From Gemmatimonadetes bacterium bin94 (GTDB lineage Bacteria; Gemmatimonadota; Gemmatimonadetes; Longimicrobiales; Gaopeijiaceae), in NCBI GenBank assembly GCA_002238865.1, contig MPNE01000029.1:1-50721 (forward strand): DNA of 50,721 nt, in the 5' to 3' direction. A program made the position numbers and the translations under genes. The notes under the pieces were generated by a model, which did not search any database, was not told where the DNA came from, and was given only the letters and a program-made list of their open reading frames with translations. Position 1 is the first letter of the stretch; each line of letters starts with the position of its first letter. Positions 1-8,063 of the stretch are shown one piece after another.

Positions 1-96
1 GAGCATCTCGTAGGTGGCGATGTTGATCCGGGCGGCGAGGTCGGCGATGCGTTCGCCGAGTTCAAAGAGGTCGTCGTTCATGGGGTTGTCGTTCAT
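1..96 (-). CDS. N-terminus of DUF222/HNH-endonuclease-like protein (partial, runs off left end)
   Basis: Thirty-two codons from an ATG at 94-96 read MNDNPMNDDLFELGERIADL and continue with an amphipathic helix containing AARINIATYEML. This resembles the start of DUF222 (13E12 repeat family) proteins, which usually carry a C-terminal HNH nuclease motif; that motif would lie outside the window and is not seen. A Shine-Dalgarno AGGAG sits 8 to 9 nt upstream of the ATG. The same start, leader and upstream DNA recur inverted at the right end (50681-50721). DUF222/HNH genes are typically multicopy, which fits. Family assignment rests on 32 residues only. Confidence 0.5.
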   Translation of the reverse strand, partial: MNDNPMNDDLFELGERIADLAARINIATYEML

Positions 97-586
97 GGGG
101 TCGTGCTCCTAACGTCAGATACGGCAATGAGTTACCCCTGAAAGATAACGGCGGCATTCGGGACCTCCCGTAGCGGCCCGGGGCGCGAAAGCCCGGGTCG
201 GGACGGCTTCAAGGGGTACTTCGGCCGCGTTCGCCCCGCAGCGGCCCGCGTGCGGCTTCCAGCAGCCTTCCAGCACGGCATCCCGCACCTCGCCGAAGTC
301 GCGGTCTCAGACCTGTCCATGGCTGGTTGGGACTGCTGTTCGGCGATTTGGGACGACAGGGGGTCGGGTGCAGCACAGCGCACGGGTGGCGCAGCGCACG
401 ATGGCGGGGACAACCGCGTGGCGTTGAACGTTGCTCGCCCCTGCCGAACCGGCACCTCGTCCTGCCGAACCGGCTGGCGCCATCGCCGAACCGGCTCGCG
501 CCAAACAACCGGCGGCCCGCCCCACCCCCGACCGCGTCTCGCCCCCCCGACGTTTCCGCGGCAAAACCAGGGACACCCACATGCTC
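56..586. repeat. Left copy of the terminal inverted repeat
   Basis: This stretch is the reverse complement of the right end of the window (50140-50721). Position i on the left pairs with about 50777 minus i near the outer edge. In the roughly 290 bp I compared directly (about 140-435) there are around ten substitutions and no indels. Homology ends close to 586, where 'accagggacacc' is still shared and the following bases diverge. A 21-bp tandem repeat is expanded on the right but degenerate here (about 435-520). Positions 97-740 contain no gene I can support: 97-586 is this repeat and 587-740 is the unique leader of the next gene. Confidence 0.9.
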
Positions 587-740
587 GAACAGGCCTGGTT
601 CCCCCGGATGGGTCCTAGCGGTGGCCGCCACTTCCGCGCAGCTTATCCGGGCGCATCAGACCGCGCATCCGACGAGACTCGCTCCCACAATCCGAATCCC
701 ACAATCCGCATCTCATGAAATCCGCATGCCACAGGAGACA

Positions 741-2345
741 ATGGTGACAGCCCTGTCATTTCCCAGGACCGCTTTGACCCTCCCGCCGACCATCACGGCC
801 CTCCCGCCGACCATCATGACCCTTCTGGCCTTCGCCGTGGTGTCCGCCTTCATGTTCCTGGTGCCTGTCCCGGTAGTCTCCCAGGAATCCGATACCGCCC
901 CCGACGCCACCCGCTGGGAGACCGGCCATTCGATCATGGTCGGCGACGAGACCGTCCAGTACGATGCGGTCGTGGCCGGCACGACCCTTGCCAACGACGA
1001 CGGCGAGCCGGCCGCCAAGCTTTTCTACACGGCCTACTTCCGCACCAACGGGGCACCGTCACGGCAGCGGCCGATCGTCTTCTCGTACAACGGGGGTCCG
1101 GGATCCGCCTCCTTCTGGCTTCACATGGGGATCATGGGTCCGCGGCGGGTCGTCACCCCCGAAATCGGCCCACAGGGAGCACCTCCGTATCCGCTCGAAG
1201 ACAACGCCTACACAATTCTCGACGTCGCCGACATCGTCATGGTCGACCCCATCGGCACCGGGTTCAGCCACACCCTGGGCGACACTCCCGGATCCGATTA
1301 CTGGGGGATCGACGAGGACGCCGCTTCGCTGGCTCAGTTCATCCGGCGCTTCCTGAGCGAATACGACCGCTGGAACTCGCCCCGCTACCTGCTCGGCGAG
1401 AGCTACGGGACCACCCGTTCGGCCGTCCTGGCGAGGCACCTGCAGCGCGCCAACATCGATCTGAACGGAATCGTGCTCGTCTCATCGGTGTTGCAGTTCA
1501 ACACCATCCAGTTCGCGCCTGGCGACGACCTGCCGTACATCGTCAACCTCCCCTCATACGCGATTACGGCGCGGTATCTGGAGGCCCTTCCGGGCCCCAA
1601 CCCTCCCGACCTTGAAGCGTTCATGGCCGAAGTGGAAGGGTGGTCGCTCACCGAGTACGCCACCGCGCTGCTCGCGGGCAGCACCCTCGACGACGCCACC
1701 CGCACCCGCGTGATCGACCAGATGCACCGGTACACGGGGCTCAGCCACGACTTCATCGACAAGTCGGATCTGCGCGTTACCGCGCCGGCCTTCGAGGCCG
1801 AACTGCTTCGCGACGAGGGCAAGATCGTCGGGCGACTCGATGCCCGCTTCATCGGCCCGGCCGGCGACCTGCTCGGTGGCCGCCCTTCGCACGACCCGCA
1901 GTCGACAGCGATCAGCTCGGCGTACACCTCGGCGTTCAACAGCTACCTTCGCGACGAACTCGGGTACGACGGGGAGCGCGAATACGTCCCCAGCGGCGGC
2001 ACGCGCAACTGGAACTGGGGTCGCCTCGGGGGAGGGGGAGGGTTCGTTCGCGGAGGCGGCACACCCAACGTCGCCCCCGACCTCGCCACGGCCATGAAAC
2101 GCAACCCGAGCCTCGAGGTGCTCCTGGTCAACGGCATCTACGACCTGGCGACGCCCTATTTCGCGGCGGTGTGGACCATGGACCACATGGGACTGCCGCC
2201 CGAGCTGCGCGCCAACATCCATCGGGCCGACTTCGCGGCCGGTCACATGATGTATGTAGAGCAGTCGCTGCTGCCGCAGTGGAAGGAGACGCTGGACGGG
2301 TTCATCATGCGGACATCGGCTCGGCCGGTGCCGGTGTCGCAGTAG
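741..2345 (+). CDS. Serine carboxypeptidase (peptidase S10 family), exported
   Basis: A 534-residue exported S10-family peptidase. Family members remove C-terminal residues from peptides. Visible features in order: a hydrophobic signal segment (about residues 26-48) ending near VSQ; the oxyanion-hole motif NGGPGS (about 117-122); the nucleophile in GESYGT (Ser221); the catalytic Asp in NGIYDLATPYF (Asp468); and the catalytic His in AAGHMMY (His502). All three triad residues are present with S10 spacing. I chose ATG 741 because AGGAG lies just upstream at 733-737; ATG 726 and ATG 816 are in-frame alternatives. Two 21-bp direct repeats (778-819) encode part of the signal peptide n-region. Likely role is periplasmic or outer-membrane peptide degradation. 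Confidence 0.9.
   Translation: MVTALSFPRTALTLPPTITALPPTIMTLLAFAVVSAFMFLVPVPVVSQESDTAPDATRWETGHSIMVGDETVQYDAVVAGTTLANDDGEPAAKLFYTAYFRTNGAPSRQRPIVFSYNGGPGSASFWLHMGIMGPRRVVTPEIGPQGAPPYPLEDNAYTILDVADIVMVDPIGTGFSHTLGDTPGSDYWGIDEDAASLAQFIRRFLSEYDRWNSPRYLLGESYGTTRSAVLARHLQRANIDLNGIVLVSSVLQFNTIQFAPGDDLPYIVNLPSYAITARYLEALPGPNPPDLEAFMAEVEGWSLTEYATALLAGSTLDDATRTRVIDQMHRYTGLSHDFIDKSDLRVTAPAFEAELLRDEGKIVGRLDARFIGPAGDLLGGRPSHDPQSTAISSAYTSAFNSYLRDELGYDGEREYVPSGGTRNWNWGRLGGGGGFVRGGGTPNVAPDLATAMKRNPSLEVLLVNGIYDLATPYFAAVWTMDHMGLPPELRANIHRADFAAGHMMYVEQSLLPQWKETLDGFIMRTSARPVPVSQ
778..819 (+). repeat. Two tandem 21-bp repeats in a signal-peptide coding region
   Basis: Units 778-798 and 799-819 share an identical 18-base core (ccctcccgccgaccatca) followed by cgg or tga. 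In the reading frame this gives the seven-residue periodicity TLPPTITA / LPPTIMT ahead of the hydrophobic core of the S10 signal peptide. The repeat length is a multiple of three, so copy-number change would lengthen the n-region without breaking the frame. Confidence 0.85.
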
Positions 2346-2460
2346 CCGCGCACGGCTATTGCCGGGGAACCGGTTCGCGGACTGGCGGCCCGCCGACTGG
2401 CAGGGCAGGCCTCATGCCGGCGATTGCCCGTCGTCGAGTTCCCGTCGCTGATTCCGCATC

Positions 2461-2512
2461 GCTGACTGCATGCCGCTGACCGCATGCCGATGACCGCATG
2501 CCGCTGACCGCC
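2461..2512 (+). repeat. 14-bp tandem repeat (about 3.5 copies) containing the start codon of the EamA gene
   Basis: Units 2461-2474, 2475-2488, 2489-2502 and a partial 2503-2512 follow the consensus gctgaccgcatgcc. Each full unit contains an ATG (2470, 2484, 2498), and the third unit adds one at 2490. Because 14 is not a multiple of three, the repeat ATGs fall in different frames, and only 2498 is in frame with the downstream transporter. No clear Shine-Dalgarno sequence precedes it. Confidence 0.85.
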
Positions 2513-3370
2513 ATCTTGCTGGTGCTCGGAGCGGGCTTCCTGCACGCCTCCTGGAACCTGATCCTCAAGCGCACCAGCCAACGCCTGCTCGTGACGTCGT
2601 GGGGCCTGCTGATCGGGGCGATCATTTTCGCGCCGGCGCTCTTTCCGGCCTGGCCGCCCCCAGCGCGGGTATGGCCCTACGCGGTCTGCAGCGCCTTGAC
2701 GCTGGTCGCGTACTACACCTGCCTGGCTCGGGCCTATGAGCACGGAGACTTCTCACTGGTCTACCCGGTGGCGCGTGGCACGGCGCCGGCAATGCTCGCC
2801 GTCTGGGCAATCATCTTCCTGGGAGAACGACCGTCGCCCGTGGGCCTGCTCGGGATCCTGGCGATCCTCGGGGGGCTGGTCGTGCTCGGTGGGGCGCCGC
2901 TGTGGTCGCGGCGCAAGGGGATGGGCAGCTGGCGGGCACTGCGGACCCACACGCGCGGCTCCGGGTTTGCCTTCCTGGTCGCATTCCTCGTGTCCATCTA
3001 CACCGCCATCGACGGCGGCGCGATGCGGCACTGGTCGCCGCTCCCGTACCTTGTCGTGGTATTCGCGCTTTCGGGTGCGGCGCTCATTTCGCTGCAGACA
3101 ATACGCGAAGGTAAACAAGTGTTCCAGGTCCTGCGCACGCATTGGCTACCCACCGTTGCCATCGCCGTCATGACCCTGGCCGCGTATTCGCTGGTTCTCA
3201 GCGCCTTCCGGATCGCTCCGGTCAGCTACGCGGGGGCGGCTCGCGAGATCGGCATCGTCTTCGGCGCGCTCGCCGGATGGCTGTTGCTGGGGGAGCGCTT
3301 CGGGGGCATTCGAACCGCGGGCGCGGCGCTGGTGTTCGCCGGGATCGCCGCGCTGGCCCTGGCCCGCTGA
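2498..3370 (+). CDS. EamA/DMT-family transporter
   Basis: A 290-residue inner-membrane protein with about ten hydrophobic helices and the two-fold EamA repeat. The first half holds GAGFLHASWNLILKR and, after several helices, FSLVYPVARGTAPAM and IIFLGERPS. The second half repeats the pattern with APVSYAGAAREIGIVFG and LLLGERFGG. The paired 'LGER' motifs at the end of each half are typical of drug/metabolite exporters of this family. Substrate is not predictable. The ATG lies inside a 14-bp tandem repeat and lacks an obvious ribosome binding site. The GNAT gene begins 3 bp after its stop, so the two are probably cotranscribed. Confidence 0.9.
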   Translation: MPLTAILLVLGAGFLHASWNLILKRTSQRLLVTSWGLLIGAIIFAPALFPAWPPPARVWPYAVCSALTLVAYYTCLARAYEHGDFSLVYPVARGTAPAMLAVWAIIFLGERPSPVGLLGILAILGGLVVLGGAPLWSRRKGMGSWRALRTHTRGSGFAFLVAFLVSIYTAIDGGAMRHWSPLPYLVVVFALSGAALISLQTIREGKQVFQVLRTHWLPTVAIAVMTLAAYSLVLSAFRIAPVSYAGAAREIGIVFGALAGWLLLGERFGGIRTAGAALVFAGIAALALAR

Positions 3371-3373
3371 AGC

Positions 3374-4048
3374 ATGCCGGCGCCCGCGAATCCGCGCCAC
3401 GACGATGAGCCGCCCGCGAATCCGCGTCGTGACCATGGGCCGCCCGCCAACCCGATCACGCACGTCCGCGAAGTCACCCCGGCCCGCTGGCCCGACTTCG
3501 AGGCCCTGTTCGAGTCCCGCGGCGGACCGAAGAGCTGCTGGTGCATGTTCTTCCGGCGCGACGAGTTCGGCCGCACGCCCCGCGCCAAGGAGAACCGCAG
3601 ACGCGCAATGGCGGCGAAGATCCAGGGCGGAACTCGGGTCGGGCTACTGGCCTACGATGCCACGGACGAGCCCGTAGCGTGGTGCTCCGTCGCTCCCCGC
3701 GAGACGCTGGTCAACCACGGCGGACTCGAACCGCCGGACGAGGACCCGGCCACCGTCTGGTCCATCACCTGCTTCCATGTAAAGAGCGGGTTACGGAGAC
3801 GCGGCGTCATGAGGCGCCTGATCGAGGAAGCGGTCGCCCACGCGCGCCGAAACGGGGCGAAGGTCGTGGAAGCGTACCCGGTCGACCCCGATTCACCCAG
3901 CTACCTGTTCTGCGGCTGGGTGCCCGTATTCGAGGCCCTCGGGTTCGTGGAAGTGGGCCGGGCGGGCCTGCGTCGGCACGTCATGCGCCGGGCGTTGCCA
4001 CCCGCTTCTTCTCCTCTTCCAGATCCTCCACGCTCACCCCGTCCGTGA
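3374..4048 (+). CDS. GNAT-family N-acetyltransferase
   Basis: A 224-residue protein. The central part has the acetyl-CoA-binding motif A of GNAT enzymes (a VWSITCFHV strand, then SGLRRRGVMRRLIEEAVAHA, i.e. the R/Q-x-x-G-x-G/A type loop and helix), followed by GAKVVEAYPVD and FEALGFVEV. It would transfer an acetyl group to an amine; the acceptor is unknown. The N-terminus carries a 10-residue repeat (PANPRHDDEP, PANPRRDHGP, PANPITH) encoded by a 30-bp tandem repeat, which looks like added low-complexity sequence. The 3' end overlaps the convergent prolyl-oligopeptidase gene by 68 bp, and the last 25 or so residues are proline-rich and probably not conserved. Confidence 0.8.
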   Translation: MPAPANPRHDDEPPANPRRDHGPPANPITHVREVTPARWPDFEALFESRGGPKSCWCMFFRRDEFGRTPRAKENRRRAMAAKIQGGTRVGLLAYDATDEPVAWCSVAPRETLVNHGGLEPPDEDPATVWSITCFHVKSGLRRRGVMRRLIEEAVAHARRNGAKVVEAYPVDPDSPSYLFCGWVPVFEALGFVEVGRAGLRRHVMRRALPPASSPLPDPPRSPRP

Positions 4049-6815
4049 TCCACGCCGGCGCCGGCTCCCCCTTCAGGTAGTGCCCGAACCACTCCAGGAT
4101 CCGCCGGTGGTAGTCCTTCTGGTTGGCCTCCTCGCGGAATCCGTGATCCTCGCCCTCGTACACGAGCAGCACCATCTGCTTGTTGGCGCGGCGCGCGAAG
4201 TTGAAGAACTCCGTGCCCTGGTCCCAGTCCACGACCCCGTCCTCGTTCCCGAAGGCCATCAGCAGCGGCGTCTCCATGGTGTGGACTTCGTGGATGGGGG
4301 AGTTGCGCCGATGTGCGTCCGGGTCCTCCCAGAAGGGGACCTCCATGCGGGCCTGGCCGGTCTCCCAGTGGCTCAGTTCGGCGATCCCCGGGTTCCAGTG
4401 GAGCGCGCCCATGAAGCTCACGAAGTCGGTGAGGGGCGCCCCCGCGACCGAAGCTGCGAAGATGTCCGTGCGGGTCGGCAGGTAGGTCGCCTGGTACCCG
4501 CCCCAGGAGTGGCCGATGAGCCCGACCGCGTCCGGATCGGTGACGCCCATTTCGACGGCCTTCGCCACCGCGGCGCGCACGGATTCCAGCGCGCTCACCC
4601 CCGGTTCACGCGCTCGGTAGACGATGTCGGGCATCAGCACGGCGTACCCGTGCTGGGTCCACGCCGTGAAGTTGTAGTAGTCGCGCTCGCTGGGCGCGCG
4701 GAAGAAGTGCATCTGGGGGGACAGCATCTCGTAGGTGTAGACGATCGTGGGCACCGCGGTCCCGGTCTCGTAGTGCGCAGGGTAGAGGAGGACGAACTGC
4801 AGATCACGCCCGCCCTCGCTCACGAAGTCGACCAGCTCGGCGTGCCCCCACGCGACCTCGTCGATGAAGGGGTTGATGTCGGTGACCTGAGTGGGGTCCA
4901 CAAGGTCGGGACCCGCGACGAAGACGTCGGGCGGATCGTCGAAGGCCATGGACCGGTAGGTGACGACGTCGGCGCTGTCCGCGCGGCTGAGCCCGAGCAC
5001 GTACGCGTCTTCCAGGATGAGCGTTTCGACCGAATCCCAGCCGCTGCTCATGCGGGCGTAGCCGCGCTGCTCGGTCCTCTCGTTGTAGAGGGTGAGGTAG
5101 GGCCGGGAGTCGGGGGCGATGCCGGGCGTGTAGTCGTGGTCGGGAAGGCCTGCCACGCGGTGGGTGGTGCCCGTTTCGGCACCGCGGGTGAGCCGCGTGC
5201 CCCCGGAACCGTCGGGCGCCACACGCCAGATGTCGTGCTCGCCGTAGAGCAGGACCGCTTCGTCGTCCTCCAGCCAGGGGCGGGCACCGAAGCCGTGTGG
5301 GGGGATGAGATCGGTGGGCGTATCGTACCCCGTGTCTGCGAAGTCTTCCGCTAACCCTGACGTTACGTCATGCTGCTCTCCGGTGCGGATATCGAGGGTG
5401 TGGTAGTTCGTGCCGTCCCACCAGATCATCCAATTGCCCCCGTCGCTCGGCCATGCGTGACGCACTCGCGTGAGGAGCTGGCGGCGGTCACCGCTGCCGG
5501 CATCGATGGACCAGACATCCCGGTAGGGCCGCCCGAACATCGTGCCCCAGGGATACGGCTCGCTGGTCTCTTCGATCGCGACATCCCAGCCGTGCAGCAG
5601 CCGGGCGTTCGCCATCAGGTCGGAGCCGAGCACGACCACGCGGTCGTCGTCGAGGTGCCAGACGGCCAGCAAGGTGCGGTTGCCGTCCCGGACCTCCGCG
5701 GCCTTCTGCTCGGGGAAGAGGCGCACGTCCTTCGTGTGCCAGATCTGGAGGGCGGGGAGGTCGGGTTCCTCGTCGGGGCCGGTATCGTCGGCCTCGGTTT
5801 CGTCCGCCGGATCGCCTTCGTCGGCCGGCTCTGCCTCGTCGTCGGTCTCTGCGGTCTCCGCTTCAACCGGTCTGAGCCCCACGGAGATCATGCCGCCATC
5901 GTCCGACCAGACCGGCGCCCGGTTGCGGACCACCTCAAGGGTATCCGGGACTCCCGCGGTGCCGCCATCCAGCACCGTCATCTCGACTTCCCGGTCCAGG
6001 CCCCGCCACGCCAGCACGTCGTAGGTCGTGCCCTCCTCCGAGGCGTCTCCCCCCGAGCGCAGGACGGCCAGGTCGACGGAGTCGTCGCGCCAGCGCAGGC
6101 TCCGGTAGCTTGAGCCCGAGGCGTCCGCGGAGCGCAGGGTACCGGTCGCGGCGTCGTAGAGCTGCACTCCGTTGCCCACGTCGCTCCCGGTGGCGATGGC
6201 AAGTGCCAAGAGGGAGCCCAAAGGACTCCAGGCCATCTCGCTCACATTCCCGAAGGTGGTCTCGGCTCCGCTTTCCAGCGTGATGACCCGAAGATCCGCA
6301 CCCTTGCCCTCGGGTTCGTCGGGCGGGTAGCCGCCGAGCGCGATGAAGTGGCCGGAGGCGTCGAATCGGCGCTGGGAGACAGCGTCGAACTCCCGGATCT
6401 CGCCCGTGCGAAGGTCCATTACCGAAGCTCTGTCCCGGGCGGGCTCGCCGGACTCCTCCAGCTGCTCCCGCTCGTCTGGCGACAGCCCGATCGTCCACGC
6501 GAGCCAGCGGCCGTCCGGCGAGAAACCCGGCGCCGAGCCCCACGGAAAGACACGGGTCGAGTCTTCTTCCAGCTTGCGCACGCGCAGCTCCGAGTCCTCG
6601 TCCACGCGGGTCACCGTGTATGCAATCCAGTCGCCGTGGGGCGACAGCACGGAGCCACCCAAATTCTCCCACCGGCCGTAGTCGTCGGGGGTGACGATGG
6701 GGCGCTCCTGCGAGTGGGCGGGGATGGCCGGGACGAGGCTGGCGGGAGCGAGGACAGCCGCGATCAGGAGCAAAGCCGGCGGGCAGGCGCGGGTCCGGGA
6801 GATGGGACGGGTCAT
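3981..6815 (-). CDS. Prolyl oligopeptidase (S9) family serine peptidase, exported
   Basis: A 944-residue exported peptidase with an N-terminal signal peptide (MTRPISRTRA, then ALLLIAAVLAPASLVPAIPAHS). The first two thirds form WD40/beta-propeller-like repeats such as FSPDGRWLAW. The C-terminal alpha/beta hydrolase domain has the nucleophile in GHSWGGYQ (Ser770), an Asp in GNEDGVVDW and the His in GEDHGF, so the triad is complete. An unusually acidic linker near residue 340-365 (Asp/Glu/Ala/Thr-rich) interrupts the propeller. Start at 6815 is supported by AAGGTG eight bases upstream. It diverges from a BtuF-like gene across an 82-bp gap containing a 14-bp palindrome. Likely role is extracytoplasmic peptide cleavage. 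Confidence 0.9.
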   Translation of the reverse strand: MTRPISRTRACPPALLLIAAVLAPASLVPAIPAHSQERPIVTPDDYGRWENLGGSVLSPHGDWIAYTVTRVDEDSELRVRKLEEDSTRVFPWGSAPGFSPDGRWLAWTIGLSPDEREQLEESGEPARDRASVMDLRTGEIREFDAVSQRRFDASGHFIALGGYPPDEPEGKGADLRVITLESGAETTFGNVSEMAWSPLGSLLALAIATGSDVGNGVQLYDAATGTLRSADASGSSYRSLRWRDDSVDLAVLRSGGDASEEGTTYDVLAWRGLDREVEMTVLDGGTAGVPDTLEVVRNRAPVWSDDGGMISVGLRPVEAETAETDDEAEPADEGDPADETEADDTGPDEEPDLPALQIWHTKDVRLFPEQKAAEVRDGNRTLLAVWHLDDDRVVVLGSDLMANARLLHGWDVAIEETSEPYPWGTMFGRPYRDVWSIDAGSGDRRQLLTRVRHAWPSDGGNWMIWWDGTNYHTLDIRTGEQHDVTSGLAEDFADTGYDTPTDLIPPHGFGARPWLEDDEAVLLYGEHDIWRVAPDGSGGTRLTRGAETGTTHRVAGLPDHDYTPGIAPDSRPYLTLYNERTEQRGYARMSSGWDSVETLILEDAYVLGLSRADSADVVTYRSMAFDDPPDVFVAGPDLVDPTQVTDINPFIDEVAWGHAELVDFVSEGGRDLQFVLLYPAHYETGTAVPTIVYTYEMLSPQMHFFRAPSERDYYNFTAWTQHGYAVLMPDIVYRAREPGVSALESVRAAVAKAVEMGVTDPDAVGLIGHSWGGYQATYLPTRTDIFAASVAGAPLTDFVSFMGALHWNPGIAELSHWETGQARMEVPFWEDPDAHRRNSPIHEVHTMETPLLMAFGNEDGVVDWDQGTEFFNFARRANKQMVLLVYEGEDHGFREEANQKDYHRRILEWFGHYLKGEPAPAWITDGVSVEDLEEEKKRVATPGA

Positions 6816-6852
6816 GGGTCGATCACCTTGCGTTCGGGTCGGAGTCCGGGCG

Positions 6853-6866
6853 TGTATCATGATACA
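6853..6866. promoter_or_regulatory. 14-bp perfect palindrome in a divergent promoter region
   Basis: The sequence TGTATCATGATACA is a perfect inverted repeat. It is AT-rich in very GC-rich surroundings and lies between the divergent starts of the S9 peptidase (6815, minus) and the BtuF-like protein (6898, plus). It has the size and position of a dimeric repressor operator, but no regulator gene is adjacent. Confidence 0.45.
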
Positions 6867-6897
6867 TGGAACCCAACACCGGCGAGGTGTCCCCACC

Positions 6898-7734
6898 GTG
6901 TATCACCGCATCGTCTGCCTGACCGAGGAACCGACCGAGATCCTCTACCGCCTGGGCGAGGACCGGCGCATCGTCGGCATCTCCGGTTTTACCGTGCGTC
7001 CCGCGCGGGCGCGCAAGGAGAAGCCCAAGGTCTCGGCGTTCACGTCGGCGAAGATCGACCGGATCCTCGAGCTGGAACCGGATCTGGTCTTCGGCTTCTC
7101 GGACATCCAGGCCGACATCGCCGCCGAACTGATCCGCGGCGGGGTCGAGGTCCACATCTTCAACCACCGGTCCGTGGCGGAGATCCTGCGCACGGTCCGG
7201 GCGATCGCGGGGCTGGTGGGGTGTCCGGAGAAGGGCGAGGCGCTGGTGGCCGAGTTGCAGGCCGGGCTCGACCGGATCGCCGAGCGGGCCGCGGCGCTGC
7301 CCCGCCGTCCGCGCGTATATTTCGAGGAGTGGTACGACCCGCTGATCTCCGGGATCCGCTGGGTGTCGGAGCTGATCGAACTGGCGGGCGGGGAGGACTG
7401 CTTTCCCGAGTTCCGGGAGTGCAGCCTCGCGAAGGACCGGATCATCGCGGACCCGGACGAGGTGGTGCGCCGTGCCCCCGACGTGATCGTCGGGTCGTGG
7501 TGCGGGCGCAAGTTTCGGCCGGAACGCGTGGTGGCGAGGCCGGGGTGGGGAGTGATCCCCGCAGTTGCGGGCGGCCACGTGTACGAGGTGAAGTCGGCGC
7601 TGATCCTGCAGCCGGGACCCGCGGCACTGACGGATGGGGTGGAGGCGCTGGCGGGGGTTATCGGGGGGGGGGAGGGGGAGACGGGCCGCGCCCGGCGGCC
7701 AAGGAATGGGGGGGGGGGGCGGCGGGGGGGATGA
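6898..7734 (+). CDS. Cobalamin-type (BtuF-like) ABC substrate-binding protein
   Basis: About 278 residues. It begins YHRIVCLTEEPTEILYRLG and has the helical-backbone metal-receptor pattern: RRIVGISGFTV, a long AKIDRILELEPDLVFGF segment, NHRSVAEILRTVRAIAGLVG, and RAPDVIVGSWCGRKF. Such proteins bind corrinoids or metal chelates for an ABC importer, but no permease or ATPase of that type is nearby and no signal peptide is visible. GTG 6898 is chosen because GAGGTG precedes it with good spacing and the family's first beta strand starts there. The last 20 or so residues (Gly/Arg-rich) are encoded by poly-G tracts and are probably not the true C-terminus. Confidence 0.75.
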   Translation: MYHRIVCLTEEPTEILYRLGEDRRIVGISGFTVRPARARKEKPKVSAFTSAKIDRILELEPDLVFGFSDIQADIAAELIRGGVEVHIFNHRSVAEILRTVRAIAGLVGCPEKGEALVAELQAGLDRIAERAAALPRRPRVYFEEWYDPLISGIRWVSELIELAGGEDCFPEFRECSLAKDRIIADPDEVVRRAPDVIVGSWCGRKFRPERVVARPGWGVIPAVAGGHVYEVKSALILQPGPAALTDGVEALAGVIGGGEGETGRARRPRNGGGGRRGG

Positions 7735-7800
7735 GCGGGGGTGGGAAGGGGTAGACGGCCCGCGCCAGGATGCCAAGAAATGGGGGGGGGGTCCGGCTTG
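7660..7800 (+). repeat. Poly-G-rich low-complexity stretch with a 40-bp imperfect duplication
   Basis: Several runs of eight or more G occur here. A segment starting near 7678 (agacgggccgcgcccggcgg, then ccaaggaatgg plus G-run) recurs imperfectly near 7752 (agacggcccgcgccaggatg, then ccaagaaatgg plus G-run). The stretch sits exactly on the 3' end of the BtuF-like gene. Real expansion and sequencing/assembly artefact are both possible; homopolymer G runs are error-prone. Confidence 0.7.
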
Positions 7801-8063
7801 CGATCGGGCTCTCGGCCACGTATTGTACACAATCCAGCATGCAGATCAGGCCCGTCCTACCGGGCGGCTGGACTCGCCGCGGCACAATCGGATGCCGCGC
7901 AGAGCAGGAAAGCAGCACCATGGCGACACGGAAGCGTTTTCTGACGCTTGTCCCCGTCCCCCCCGTGCGCCCGCCACTGCCGACTTCCCCCGATCTTCGC
8001 CTTTCCCGGCCGGCGTCCGGATCAGCCGGACCCGCTACTGCCCACTTTTCTCAGGAGGAACTC
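7735..8063 (+). other. Leader region of the SusC gene, with a small hairpin
   Basis: No gene is supported in these 329 bases. After the poly-G tail there is a 7-bp inverted repeat, CGCGGCA (7878-7884) and TGCCGCG (7893-7899), with an 8-nt loop. An AGGAGGA Shine-Dalgarno (8053-8059) precedes the SusC ATG. The only AT-rich point is near 7820-7833 (attgtacacaat), which could contribute to a promoter, but I see no convincing -35/-10 pair. Confidence 0.5.

Noticed and set aside
7735-8063. Cobalamin riboswitch upstream of the SusC gene, suggested by the BtuF-like neighbour, a GCCACTG at 7973-7979 and a weak B12-box-like agccggacccgc near 8020.
   Set aside because: The other conserved cobalamin-riboswitch elements are missing and the B12-box match needs several gaps, so the pieces look accidental.
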